From positions 1,334,912 to 1,398,911 of the forward strand of contig NZ_KL448323.1 in the NCBI RefSeq assembly GCF_000709345.1: a stretch of DNA of 64,000 nucleotides. Reading direction: 5' to 3'. The translations under genes and the position numbers were made by a program. Of the stretch, positions 35,830 through 44,562 are shown piece after piece (position 1 is the stretch's first letter; each line of letters opens with the position of its first letter). The stretch is from Polaromonas glacialis. GTDB lineage: Bacteria > Pseudomonadota > Gammaproteobacteria > Burkholderiales > Burkholderiaceae_C. Below the pieces are notes generated by a model. The model was not told where the DNA came from. It worked only from the letters and a program-made list of their open reading frames with translations, and ran no database searches.

Positions 35830-38800
35830 CACGACTCCACCACCGTGCCAAGCCCTGTCAGGAAGGCCGCCTTCACCGTGGCGCCCGGATAGATTCGCTG
35901 CACGGCGGCTCGGTAGACCCGCATCTTCACGATCAGCTCGGGTTGCAGTTCGGGCTCCGGCGCCGACTTGTAATCGAGCACCCACCACTGGCCTTCATGG
36001 CCGGCGTCCTTGCGCCGGACCAGCCGGTCGAGACGCAAGGCCTGGCCCTGGAACACCAGGTCCACTTCATTGCCCTGCCAGGCCAGCACGTCGTCGCGCC
36101 AGGCCCAGGCACCGTCGCCCTGGATGATGCGCTGGGCCAGCACGGACGCCTGGGCCGCCTGCGCCGGACTGAGCCGGAACTCGCGCGCGACCGCGCCGAC
36201 ATGCTCGGCCGACGACGGACCGCCCCATTCGAGCAGGCGGTGCATGGCCTTGCCGATGCGGGCGTTGGCCGGGTCTTCGTCCGCCGGTTCCTCCGAAGGC
36301 GGTTTGGGCGGCCGGGTGTCGGGCAGGGCCGCGAGCTCGGCCAGGTAAAACACGCCGGGAGCGTCCGGGCTGTCGGGCATGCCGCCGGCGCTCGGCGCCG
36401 CCAGCGGCGGCAGCAGGCCCTGCATGCGCTGCCACCAGCTGTCGGTGGTCGCGCGGTGCGGCTCGATTGACGAGATCGCCAGCGTGTGCCGGGCGCGCGT
36501 CATGGCGACATACAGGGCATTGAGTTCCTCGCGCTTGCGGGCCGCCTGCTCGGCGGCCAGCGCTTCCTGCGCGCAGGCCGGCGGCTTGCCTTCGCTGACC
36601 AGGAACACCAGCTTGCGCGGCTCGGTGGCTTCGCCGGGCCAGTCGATCAGCACGCCCATGCTGTCGGCATTGCGCTCTACCGTGTCGGTGTCCAGCAGCA
36701 GCACCGCTTCGGCTTCCAGGCCCTTGGCGCCGTGGATCGTCAGCAGCCGAACCGCCCCGTCGCTGGCCGCCACCGGTGCCAGCAGGCCGCCGGCCTTGAG
36801 CGCGCGCACCAGGCCGTAGGGCGTGGCATAGCGCCCGCCATCTCGCCCCAGCGCCACGCCGAGCAGCGCGCGCAGGTTGGCCAGCACCGCCAGGCGCCGG
36901 GTGGCGGGCGCAGCGGCCGCAAAGCGCGCCAGCACATCGCCATCGTCGTAGATGCCCTGCAGCGCGTCGTGCGGCGGCAGGCTGTCGAGCCAGCCTTTCC
37001 ATCGGCTCAATATGACCGCCAGCCCTTGCAGCTCTAACGCTAGCAGCTCTGTTTTTTGTAGCAGCTCGTACCACGGCAACTTGTGCTCGCGTTGCAGCAG
37101 CGCGATCTGCACCAGGCTGGCATCGGCCAGGCCGAACAGTGGCGAGCGCAAGGCGCGCGCCAGCGACAAGTCGTTGTGCGGCGACACCAGCACGTCGAGC
37201 AGCGCCACCATGTCGTGTACTTCGCAGCAGTCGATCAGGTCGGTTTTCTCGCCGATCTGCGCCGGGATGTGCAGCGCGCGCAAGGCTTCCTGCACCGGCA
37301 GCAGGCCGGCCCGCTTGCGCGACAGCACCATCACATCGGACGGCGCCAGGCCCCCGGCGATCTGTTGCGAAATCCAGGCGGCAGCCTGGCGCGCCTCCAG
37401 CGTTCGCAGCGTTTCCTCGGGCAGTTCGCGCGGCGTGCTCAGGCTGTCGCGCCAGCCGGCTTGCACCTGCGCATCGGCATCGGCCTTCATGCGGGGAATC
37501 GCCGGCAGGCAGCCGGTGGCGCCGGCCATGCTTGAGTCGGTGCTGTGGTCACGAAAACCGTCGTAGCCATCGACCTCGCGGGCATGGCTCATGACGGCGT
37601 TCACCGTGCCAATGACAGCCAGCGCATTGCGCCGGGTGTGGTCGCAGCTGAGCAAATCGCCGCCCAGCCCCTCGATCACGAAGGCCTGCGCAGCGCGGAA
37701 CACTTGCGGCTCGGCGCGGCGGAAGCGGTAGATGCTCTGCTTGGGGTCGCCGACCAGGAACACGCTGGGCGCCGCGCCCGCGCCGCCGTAGCCGCTGAGC
37801 CAGCTTGAGAGCGCCTGCCACTGCAGCGGGTTGGTGTCCTGGAACTCGTCGATCATCAGGTGCTTGATGCGCGCGTCCAGCCGCTCCTGCACCCAGCCGG
37901 CCAGCACCGGGTCGCTGAGCAGGATAAGCGCGGCGCGCTCGACATCGTTCATGTCCACCCAGCCATGCTCGCGCTTGAGCTGGGTGTACTGGACAATCAA
38001 GAGCCGGCTCAGCCGGGCCATGCGCTGCTGGTGCAACCACGCCTCGTGCTGCTGGCAGGCGGCCTGAACCCGCAGCACCAGGTCCTGCGCCTGGCGCACG
38101 GTGGCTATGCCGTTGATTTTTTCGCCGAACTTGCGCGGCGTTCCCTTGTCGGTCAGAAGCGCGCCGAAGATGCCGGGCAGGTCCAGCGCGCTCAAGGCCT
38201 GCTCCAGTTCGGCGCCCTTGGCTGAAAACGACGGCGCGCTGGCGCGGCCCAGCGCCGTGGCCGCCTGGACCAGCAAGGCGTGGCCAGCGCCGGCAGGCGC
38301 CAGGCAGTCCTGCGGCGCGGCCAGTTCGGCGAACTCCGGAAACTGCGCCGCGAAAGGCTGGACCGACGCATCGACCACGCCTTTTTCATCGGCCAGCACA
38401 AACTCGGTCCGCTTGTCGAGCGCGGCCTGCAGCGCCTTGTCGGCCTGGAAGCGGCCGTGGCCCAGCACCAGCGCCTCGAAGTCGGCCTGCAGCGCCGGCT
38501 CGGCGGCCAGCGCCGCATAAAAGCGCCGCCACACCAGCGCCCGGGCCGGCGCATCGTCTTCCAGCAGCTGGTAGCTTACCGGCATGCCAAGGCGGTGCAG
38601 CACCGCCACCGGCGCGCTGCGCAGCAAGGCAGCAAACCAGCCGTGAAAGGTGCGTATCTGCACCGAGCGGCCGCCGGCCAGCATGGAGCGGTACAGATTT
38701 GACAGCTGCCAGCGCATGTCGGCATTGGACTGCGGGCTCTTTTGGCTTGAAACGCCGCGCATGACCAGTTCCTGGCGCAGGGTTTCGTCGTCGGCATGGG

Positions 38801-39092
38801 TGAACTTTTGCAGCCATTCAACAAGCCGCTCGCGCATCTCGCCGGCGGCCTTCTTGGTGAAGGTGATGGCCAGGATCTCATGCGGCCGGACCGCCTCGCG
38901 CGGACTGCCATCGGCAGGGTCGGGTGCATTGGCGCCGTCGAGCAGCGCCCGCACGATGCGCGAGACCAGCATCCAGGTCTTGCCCGCGCCAGCGCAGGCC
39001 TCGACCGCCACGCTGCGGCGCGGATCGCAGGCGATGGCGTAGAAGGCGTCGGCGGAAACGGGCTTGCCGTTGCATTCGTAGGCTGCGGTCAT
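35829..39092 (-). CDS. addA: UvrD-type helicase/exonuclease, AddA-like
   Basis: This 1087-residue protein is the helicase-nuclease subunit of an AddAB/RecBCD-like double-strand break repair complex. EACAGAGKTWMLVSRIV at about 32-47 is the Walker A motif, IDEFQDTNPLQWQALSSWL is Walker B, and VRLLTIHGAKGLEAEAVLLL is helicase motif V. The C-terminal PD-(D/E)XK nuclease has EVDLVFQGQALRLDRLV and WWVLDYKSAPEPE. The ATG at 39092 starts the conserved MTAAYECNG. The addB-like gene lies upstream on the same strand, separated by 261 bp filled with tandem repeats. Residues near 680-695 include a repeat-derived segment. Confidence 0.93.
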   Translation of the reverse strand: MTAAYECNGKPVSADAFYAIACDPRRSVAVEACAGAGKTWMLVSRIVRALLDGANAPDPADGSPREAVRPHEILAITFTKKAAGEMRERLVEWLQKFTHADDETLRQELVMRGVSSQKSPQSNADMRWQLSNLYRSMLAGGRSVQIRTFHGWFAALLRSAPVAVLHRLGMPVSYQLLEDDAPARALVWRRFYAALAAEPALQADFEALVLGHGRFQADKALQAALDKRTEFVLADEKGVVDASVQPFAAQFPEFAELAAPQDCLAPAGAGHALLVQAATALGRASAPSFSAKGAELEQALSALDLPGIFGALLTDKGTPRKFGEKINGIATVRQAQDLVLRVQAACQQHEAWLHQQRMARLSRLLIVQYTQLKREHGWVDMNDVERAALILLSDPVLAGWVQERLDARIKHLMIDEFQDTNPLQWQALSSWLSGYGGAGAAPSVFLVGDPKQSIYRFRRAEPQVFRAAQAFVIEGLGGDLLSCDHTRRNALAVIGTVNAVMSHAREVDGYDGFRDHSTDSSMAGATGCLPAIPRMKADADAQVQAGWRDSLSTPRELPEETLRTLEARQAAAWISQQIAGGLAPSDVMVLSRKRAGLLPVQEALRALHIPAQIGEKTDLIDCCEVHDMVALLDVLVSPHNDLSLARALRSPLFGLADASLVQIALLQREHKLPWYELLQKTELLALELQGLAVILSRWKGWLDSLPPHDALQGIYDDGDVLARFAAAAPATRRLAVLANLRALLGVALGRDGGRYATPYGLVRALKAGGLLAPVAASDGAVRLLTIHGAKGLEAEAVLLLDTDTVERNADSMGVLIDWPGEATEPRKLVFLVSEGKPPACAQEALAAEQAARKREELNALYVAMTRARHTLAISSIEPHRATTDSWWQRMQGLLPPLAAPSAGGMPDSPDAPGVFYLAELAALPDTRPPKPPSEEPADEDPANARIGKAMHRLLEWGGPSSAEHVGAVAREFRLSPAQAAQASVLAQRIIQGDGAWAWRDDVLAWQGNEVDLVFQGQALRLDRLVRRKDAGHEGQWWVLDYKSAPEPELQPELIVKMRVYRAAVQRIYPGATVKAAFLTGLGTVVES
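37005..37063 (+). repeat. Dispersed 60-bp repeat, weak copy inside addA
   Basis: GACCGCCAGCCC and ACGCTAGCAGCTCTG, ending TTGTAGCAG, follow the order of the family but with more mismatches. It is inside the addA coding sequence, in frame. Confidence 0.4.
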
Positions 39093-39147
39093 GGTCGGTA
39101 AGTATTCATTATTTCGATGTTCAAGAAGAGGATTTGTCCCATTCCCT

Positions 39148-39351
39148 GCCCGTGCAAGCACCGGCTGCGAAAGGGGCTCGGCCAGGCAACAGGCGAGTCA
39201 GCCCCCTCGGGGAAGCGAACCCCATGCAGCGAGGAGAGCCGGAGCCATCCCCGCCCGTGCAAGCACCGGCCGCGGAACTGGCTCTGCCAGGCCGCTGGCG
39301 GGCCAGCCCCCTCGGGGGGCAGCGAACCACACGCAGTGGGGAGCGTGGGGG
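39148..39351. repeat. Two tandem copies of a 100-bp GC-rich repeat
   Basis: Copy 1 (about 39148-39245) and copy 2 (39253-39351) both run from GCCCGTGCAAGCACCGG through GCCCCCTCGGGG and GCAGCGAACC/AGCGAACCCC to a GAGGAG or GGGGAGCG end. A third copy lies at 43966. The unit is the 5' side of addA; its function is unknown. The same kind of sequence is, in my recollection, frequent in Comamonadaceae. Confidence 0.75.
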
Positions 39352-39353
39352 CA

Positions 39354-41888
39354 CTATTCACTCCAGAAGTCTTTTCGGCACAAACCGCGCGCGGCGCAAT
39401 AGGCGCAGCCCTTGCCTTCGCCGAGCGCGGGCAGCGGCGCGCCCTGCGCGATGCGCGACATGTCCAGCAGGATGCCGTCGATCAGCGCATCGCGCAGTTC
39501 CACGATGCCGGGCTGGTCGTAGGTGCGGGTCGGCTCCTTTTCGCCCAGGTTGACATAGGCCGCCGCCAGCGTGTCGTCGGCGCTCAAGGCCGCATAGAAG
39601 GCCAGCTGGGTGTCCTCCAGGCCGTTTTTGATGCGCTCGGCAGTGGTGGCGCGCGGCTCGGTCTTGTAGTCGATCAGCAGCAGTTCGCCGCCCGCCTGCC
39701 GGTCGATGCGGTCGATCTGGCCGATCAGCGTCAGGTCACCCAAGGGCATCTCACGCCACTGCTCGGCGCTGTCGAACCAGGCGCCGCTGGCCTCGTGCGC
39801 GGCCAGCCAGGCCAGGTAGCCGTCGCGCACCGGCCCCCAGGCGGCGGCGAACGGCAGGAATTCGCTGCTGCTCAGGCCGAGCTTTTTCGTGGCCTGCTCG
39901 GCCGCTACATTAATCATAGCTATGCGTGTAGGCTGGTCCTGCGCAGGATCCTCTTTTAATGCTTCATGAAAGGTGCAGAGCAGGCTGTGCAGCCAGTTGC
40001 CAAAATCGCGCTTGCCGAGTTCGCTTTCCAGCTCGTCCGATTCGTGCAGGCCCAGCTGGCGCAGCGCAAAAAAACGGTAGGGGCAGGCGCGCAGGTCGCC
40101 ATAGCTGCTGGCCGACAGCCGCGTGACAGGCAGCGCCTCGCCGCTGGGCTGCGGCCGGGGCGTCGGGCAGTCCGCCACGGCGCGCAGGCTGCGCGGGTCG
40201 TCCGCCAGGTCCGACGAAAGGGAGCGGCCGAGCAGCAATTCCTGCACGAAACCACTGGGCATCAGGTGCTCGCCGGCCTCGCTGCGGCGCCACAGCAGGT
40301 CCACATGCGGCAGCTGCAGGGCATAGGCCCAGGCACGCCGCGACACCCGGGCCAGCGCCTCGCGGGATGGCAGTCCAAGAAGCTCGCGCTGGCTCGGCGT
40401 CCACTGGCCCGGCGGGTCGGGCGACACCGGCAGGCGGATCTCGTCGCAGCCGGGCAGCACGACGGCCTGCATCCCCCGGCCCAGCAGTTGCGCCAGCGGC
40501 AGAATCACGACCTGCTCGTCCACCGGATGCACGGGAGAAAAGGTTTGCCCTTCCAGCGCCTGGTTGACCCAGCTGGTGAATTCCCTGAGCTTCATGACCG
40601 GGGCGCCGGCAAACTCGCTGTCGGCGCCTTCGTGCAGGCGAAGCGTCTCCAGCACCCGCTGGCCGGCCTCGTCGCGCGCAAGCCCTTCCCACTGGCCGGC
40701 CGATTGCAGGGCGGTTCGCAGGTCGCGCAGCCAGGCAGCCAGCAGGCGCGGGCGAACCAGACCATCGCGCAGCCGGTTCACCTGCAGCGCCAGCAGCTGG
40801 GCGGCGGCCAGCGACCCCAGCGGCGCCGCCGGCAGGTCGCGCCACGCCCGCATGCCGAACCTGCGCAGCTCGGCTTCAGCTTTCGTGACGGTGGCGGCGG
40901 CAAAGGCCGGCGAATGTTTCAGCCAGTCAAGCACGGCATCGGTGGACGCATCCCAGGGCAAGGCGCGCAGCAGGCTCATCAGGCTGGCCGCCGCGCGCGA
41001 GGTGGACAGCTTCCAGCCGGTTTCATCGCGCATGGGAATGCCGCGCTCGGCCAGCATTGCGGCCACGCGGCGGGTCAGCTGGCGGTCCTGCGCGATCAGC
41101 GCCACCGGGCTGCGGCCTTGCGCCAGGTGCGCCAGCACGCAGGCCGTGGCGCGGCCGGCCTCGTCTTCGGCGTCGAGCGCGGCATGCAGCGACGGCAGCA
41201 GCGCATCGGGCGAATCCGCTTCGTCCTCGGGCAGGCACAGCGCAATCGACAACGCCCGCTCGCCCAGATGCAGCCTTAGTGCCTCGGTCACCGGCTCGGC
41301 CTGGAAACCCTCGACGACCACCAGCAGCGCCGGCTCGGCCTGGAACAGCCGGTCCGATGCGTAGCCCGAGGCCGCCACCCAGGCCAGCGCAATGCGCCCG
41401 ACGGCCGCTTCCAGCGCCAGCACCGGCGAGTCCAGGCCGACGCCCAGCGCCTCGGCCACCGACTCGCTCCAGGCCTGGCGTTCGGCGGGCAGCACGCTGG
41501 CGGCCACGCGGGCCAGGCTCCAGGCGGCCTCGACCAGCCGGCCAGCCAGTGCATCCTGCTGCGCGGCCAAGCCGGCCTGGCCGAGCAGCGACGCGGCGGT
41601 CAGCATGTCCACCGACACATCCATTCGCAGATCGACGCCCGAAGGCGTGAACATGCCCAGCGTGCCGCCCAGGCCGGTGGCCCAGTTCATTGTGGTTTCA
41701 AAGCGCGGCACGAAAAAGGTGCCGCCGGCGTTCTCGGCCCAGGTCTGGCGGGCCTGCTGGATCAACTGGGCGTAAGGCAGCAGCACGACCACCTCGGAAG
41801 GATGAAGGCCGCGCGACGCAATGGTCTCGGCCAGCCGCTGAATGGCCTGGTGCCAGCAGCGGGCGGAAAGGGAAGGTGAAATGGTCAT
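39354..41888 (-). CDS. addB: PD-(D/E)XK nuclease, AddB-like
   Basis: This 844-residue protein is the partner of the AddA-like helicase. It has a helicase-like but degenerate N-terminal half and a C-terminal RecB-type nuclease with [18 protein letters not shown] and [10 protein letters not shown]. Cysteines in [10 protein letters not shown] and near the C-terminus ([10 protein letters not shown]) match the four-cysteine iron-sulfur cluster of AddB nucleases. The ATG at 41888 has no ribosome-binding site; a longer frame reaches 42527 but overlaps trxA antisense. Residues about 642-662 come from a dispersed-repeat copy. Confidence 0.9.
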   Translation of the reverse strand: MTISPSLSARCWHQAIQRLAETIASRGLHPSEVVVLLPYAQLIQQARQTWAENAGGTFFVPRFETTMNWATGLGGTLGMFTPSGVDLRMDVSVDMLTAASLLGQAGLAAQQDALAGRLVEAAWSLARVAASVLPAERQAWSESVAEALGVGLDSPVLALEAAVGRIALAWVAASGYASDRLFQAEPALLVVVEGFQAEPVTEALRLHLGERALSIALCLPEDEADSPDALLPSLHAALDAEDEAGRATACVLAHLAQGRSPVALIAQDRQLTRRVAAMLAERGIPMRDETGWKLSTSRAAASLMSLLRALPWDASTDAVLDWLKHSPAFAAATVTKAEAELRRFGMRAWRDLPAAPLGSLAAAQLLALQVNRLRDGLVRPRLLAAWLRDLRTALQSAGQWEGLARDEAGQRVLETLRLHEGADSEFAGAPVMKLREFTSWVNQALEGQTFSPVHPVDEQVVILPLAQLLGRGMQAVVLPGCDEIRLPVSPDPPGQWTPSQRELLGLPSREALARVSRRAWAYALQLPHVDLLWRRSEAGEHLMPSGFVQELLLGRSLSSDLADDPRSLRAVADCPTPRPQPSGEALPVTRLSASSYGDLRACPYRFFALRQLGLHESDELESELGKRDFGNWLHSLLCTFHEALKEDPAQDQPTRIAMINVAAEQATKKLGLSSSEFLPFAAAWGPVRDGYLAWLAAHEASGAWFDSAEQWREMPLGDLTLIGQIDRIDRQAGGELLLIDYKTEPRATTAERIKNGLEDTQLAFYAALSADDTLAAAYVNLGEKEPTRTYDQPGIVELRDALIDGILLDMSRIAQGAPLPALGEGKGCAYCAARGLCRKDFWSE
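39904..39963 (-). repeat. Dispersed 60-bp repeat, copy inside addB
   Basis: The minus strand reads GCATTAAAAGAGGATCC, TGCGCAGGACCAG, ACGCATAGCTAT and ATGTAGC. It is translated in frame as [20 protein letters not shown] in the AddB-like protein. Confidence 0.65.
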
Positions 41889-42056
41889 GGAGGGGAAAAA
41901 CGAAGTTTTTTCAATCGACAAAAGAGAAGAAGGCGCCCCGCAGCAGCGGGCTATCGACGCGATAGCGGCCGGCCAGCGCCCGTGGCCCTTGTTTCTGCCA
42001 CAATAAACGCGACATTTATCACTCTTTCCTATCGTAACCAGACCCAAGGAGCCGTC

Positions 42057-42389
42057 ATGGCCAATGAACTGATCAAACATACCACCGATGCCACCTTTGA
42101 CGCCGACGTGCTCAAGTCCACCACCCCCGTGCTGGTCGATTACTGGGCCGAATGGTGCGGCCCCTGCAAGATGATTGCGCCGATCCTTGACGACGTGGCC
42201 ACGGGTTACGAAGGCAAGCTGAAGATTGCCAAGATGAACGTGGACGAGAACCGCGAGATTCCCGCCAAGTTCGGCATTCGCGGCATCCCGACACTGATGC
42301 TGTTCAAGGACGGCGAACTGGCCGCCACCAAGGTCGGCGCGCTGAGCAAGTCGCAGCTGACCGCCTTCATCGACCAGCAGCTGGCCTGA
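42057..42389 (+). CDS. trxA: Thioredoxin 1
   Basis: This 110-residue cytoplasmic redox protein reduces disulfides. The active site [10 protein letters not shown] has Cys34 and Cys37, the cis-Pro is in [11 protein letters not shown], and Asp27 in VLVDYW is the buried acid. The ATG at 42057 has AAGGAG upstream. It is followed by a terminator and then rho; trxA-rho adjacency is widespread in proteobacteria. Confidence 0.98.
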   Translation: MANELIKHTTDATFDADVLKSTTPVLVDYWAEWCGPCKMIAPILDDVATGYEGKLKIAKMNVDENREIPAKFGIRGIPTLMLFKDGELAATKVGALSKSQLTAFIDQQLA

Positions 42390-42397
42390 CGTCCAGG

Positions 42398-42437
42398 CAG
42401 CCGGAAAAAGCCCTGGCGGCTTCTTCCGGCTGTTTTT
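42398..42437 (+). terminator. Intrinsic terminator of trxA
   Basis: Arms CAGCCGGAA (42398-42406) and TTCCGGCTG (42424-42432) flank a loop that itself pairs (GCC/GGC), and five T residues follow. Confidence 0.88.
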
Positions 42438-42659
42438 ATTTCTCCTTTCCTTTTTACATTCCCCAACCTCCGTTCCCTGCTGACGCCCCTGGCAAACCCC
42501 AGCGTCAGCGCCTTGATTTCCTGTCATAATTAACCTTATTCACCCGCCGGCTGCTGCCGGCAGGTTCGAGTTCCCGGTTTGTCAGCCCTCTAATCCAGAG
42601 CGGCTTCTTTTCAAACCTCCCCCCGTTTTTTCTAAATCAACTCCGCGAGGAGTCATCCC

Positions 42660-43922
42660 ATGCACTTAAACGAACTCAAGGCGCTGCACGTGTCTGAAGT
42701 CCTCAAGCAGGCGGAAGCCCTTGAGATCGAAAACGTCGGCCGCATGCGCAAGCAGGAATTGATGTTCGCCATCATCAAGAAACGCGCCAAGACGGGCGAA
42801 ACCATCGTCGCCGATGGCGTGCTGGAAGTGCTGCCTGACGGCTTCGGCTTTCTGCGCGCGCCCGATTCGAGCTACACCGCTTCTACCGACGACATCTATA
42901 TCAGCCCGAGCCAGATCCGCCGCTTCAACCTGCACACCGGCGACATGATCGAAGGCGAAGTGCGCACGCCCAAGGACGGCGAGCGCTACTTTGCGCTGAA
43001 CAAGCTCGACAAGATCAACGACGGCCCGCCCGAGGACAACAAGCACAAGGTCATGTTCGAGAACCTGACGCCGCTGTTCCCGCGCGAGCAGTTCAAGCTG
43101 GAACGCGACATCAAGGCCGAGGAAAACCTGACCAGCCGGATCATCGACATCATCGCGCCCATCGGTAAGGGCCAGCGCGCCCTGCTGGTGGCGCCGCCCA
43201 AGTCCGGCAAGACGGTGATGATGCAGAACATCGCGCATGCCATCGTCGCCAACTACCCCGAAGTGGTCATGATGGTGCTGCTGGTCGATGAGCGGCCCGA
43301 GGAAGTGACCGAGATGCAGCGCAGCGTGCGCGCCGAGGTGATTTCATCGACCTTCGACGAGCCCGCCGCGCGCCATGTGCATGTGGCCGAAATGGTGATC
43401 GAGCGCGCCAAGCGCCTGGTCGAGCTCGGCAAGGACGTGGTCATCCTGCTGGACTCCATCACCCGGCTGGCACGCGCCTACAACAACGTACTGCCCTCGT
43501 CGGGCAAGGTGCTGAGCGGCGGCGTCGATGCCAACGCATTGCAGCGCCCCAAGCGCTTCTTCGGCGCGGCCCGCAAGATCGAGGAAGGCGGCAGCCTGAC
43601 CATCATCGGTACCGCGCTGATCGACACCGGCAGCCGCATGGACGAAGTGATCTTCGAGGAATTCAAGGGCACCGGCAACTGCGAAATCCACCTGGACCGC
43701 CGTCTGTATGAAAAGCGCGTGTTCCCGGCCATCAACCTCAATCGCAGCGGCACCCGCAAGGAAGAACTGCTGCTGGCGCCCGAAATCCTGCAGAAATCGC
43801 GAATCCTGCGCCAGTTCATGTACAACATGGACGAGATCGAATCGATGGAACTCATGCTGAAAAACATGAAGGCCACTAAAAACAACCACGAATTCTTCGA
43901 CATGATGCGCCGGGGCGGCTGA
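42660..43922 (+). CDS. rho: Transcription termination factor Rho
   Basis: This 420-residue RNA-dependent hexameric ATPase terminates transcription. The N-terminal Rho_N helical domain and cold-shock RNA-binding domain ([20 protein letters not shown]) come first, then the ATPase with P-loop [13 protein letters not shown], Walker [14 protein letters not shown] and the R-loop [10 protein letters not shown]. Length equals the E. coli protein (419). The start codon has GCGAGGAG before it. The 270-bp leader after the trxA terminator includes a hairpin (GCCGGC at 42546 and 42556); rho is usually autoregulated through its leader, which is inference here. Confidence 0.98.
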   Translation: MHLNELKALHVSEVLKQAEALEIENVGRMRKQELMFAIIKKRAKTGETIVADGVLEVLPDGFGFLRAPDSSYTASTDDIYISPSQIRRFNLHTGDMIEGEVRTPKDGERYFALNKLDKINDGPPEDNKHKVMFENLTPLFPREQFKLERDIKAEENLTSRIIDIIAPIGKGQRALLVAPPKSGKTVMMQNIAHAIVANYPEVVMMVLLVDERPEEVTEMQRSVRAEVISSTFDEPAARHVHVAEMVIERAKRLVELGKDVVILLDSITRLARAYNNVLPSSGKVLSGGVDANALQRPKRFFGAARKIEEGGSLTIIGTALIDTGSRMDEVIFEEFKGTGNCEIHLDRRLYEKRVFPAINLNRSGTRKEELLLAPEILQKSRILRQFMYNMDEIESMELMLKNMKATKNNHEFFDMMRRGG

Positions 43923-43965
43923 TTTCGACTTCCGCACACAGCCGCTTAGCGGAAGTGACTGCAGC

Positions 43966-44064
43966 CCACATGCCAGCCAGGGCCGCGGAACCGGCTTTGA
44001 CGGGCCGCAGGCGCAGCGGCCCCCTCGGGGGGCAGCGAACCACACGAAGCGGGGAGCGTGGGGG
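43966..44064 (+). repeat. 100-bp GC-rich repeat, single copy before rpmE2
   Basis: This copy matches the pair at 39148-39351, with the identical core CCCCCTCGGGGGGCAGCGAA and ending GGGGAGCGTGGGGG. It lies between rho and rpmE2. Confidence 0.75.
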
Positions 44065-44139
44065 TTATAATCTTTGGCTTCATGGAAAGTGCCTGGAACG
44101 GTTCCGGGTGGCTACCAAAACAATGAAAAAGGAAAAATC

Positions 44140-44433
44140 ATGAAAACAGGAATTCACCCCAACTACCGCGAAGTTTGTTTCATGGACTTGTCCAACAACT
44201 TCAAGTTCGTGACCCGCTCGTGCGTGAACACCAAAGAAATGGTGAAGATGGAAGACGGCCGCGAACTGCCGCTGTACAAGCTGGACACGTCCAGCGAATC
44301 GCATCCGTTCTACACCGGCACGCAGAAATCCGTGGACAACATGGGTGGCCGCGTCGAGCGCTTCCGCAACCGCTTTGGCAAGACCGCCGCCAAGGATGCA
44401 GCGCCTGAAGCTGCTGCGGTAGCTGCCGAGTAA
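44140..44433 (+). CDS. rpmE2: 50S ribosomal protein L31, type B
   Basis: This 97-residue ribosomal protein starts MKTGIHPNYREVCFMDLSNN and includes KLDTSSESHPFYTGTQK and RVERFRNRFGK, the type B signature. Only scattered cysteines remain rather than the four-cysteine zinc site of type A, so it is the zinc-independent form. The Ala/Glu-rich tail (after about residue 82) extends it slightly past the usual 87-90 residues. ATG at 44140 follows AAAGGAAAA. A terminator closes the unit. Confidence 0.96.
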   Translation: MKTGIHPNYREVCFMDLSNNFKFVTRSCVNTKEMVKMEDGRELPLYKLDTSSESHPFYTGTQKSVDNMGGRVERFRNRFGKTAAKDAAPEAAAVAAE

Positions 44434-44460
44434 GCTGCACAAGCTTCTGCCCGCCAGCAC

Positions 44461-44494
44461 AAAAAGCAGCCTGAAGTTCAGGCTGCTTTTTTTT
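44461..44494 (+). terminator. Intrinsic terminator of rpmE2
   Basis: Arms AAGCAGCCTGAA and TTCAGGCTGCTT are separated by a short loop and followed by a run of eight T residues. Confidence 0.92.
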
Positions 44495-44562
44495 CGGCTA
44501 AATTTCCTGCTTCCAGCGCATTTCACCCGGCCGAACCGGCCCTCTTCCATCGACAAGCTGCT

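Noticed and set aside
39148..39351. CRISPR array
   Set aside because: Only two units of about 100 bp with no short regular repeat-spacer pattern, and no cas genes nearby.
41889..42527. N-terminal extension of the AddB-like protein
   Set aside because: It overlaps trxA on the other strand, its composition is not AddB-like, and ATG at 41888 begins the conserved sequence.
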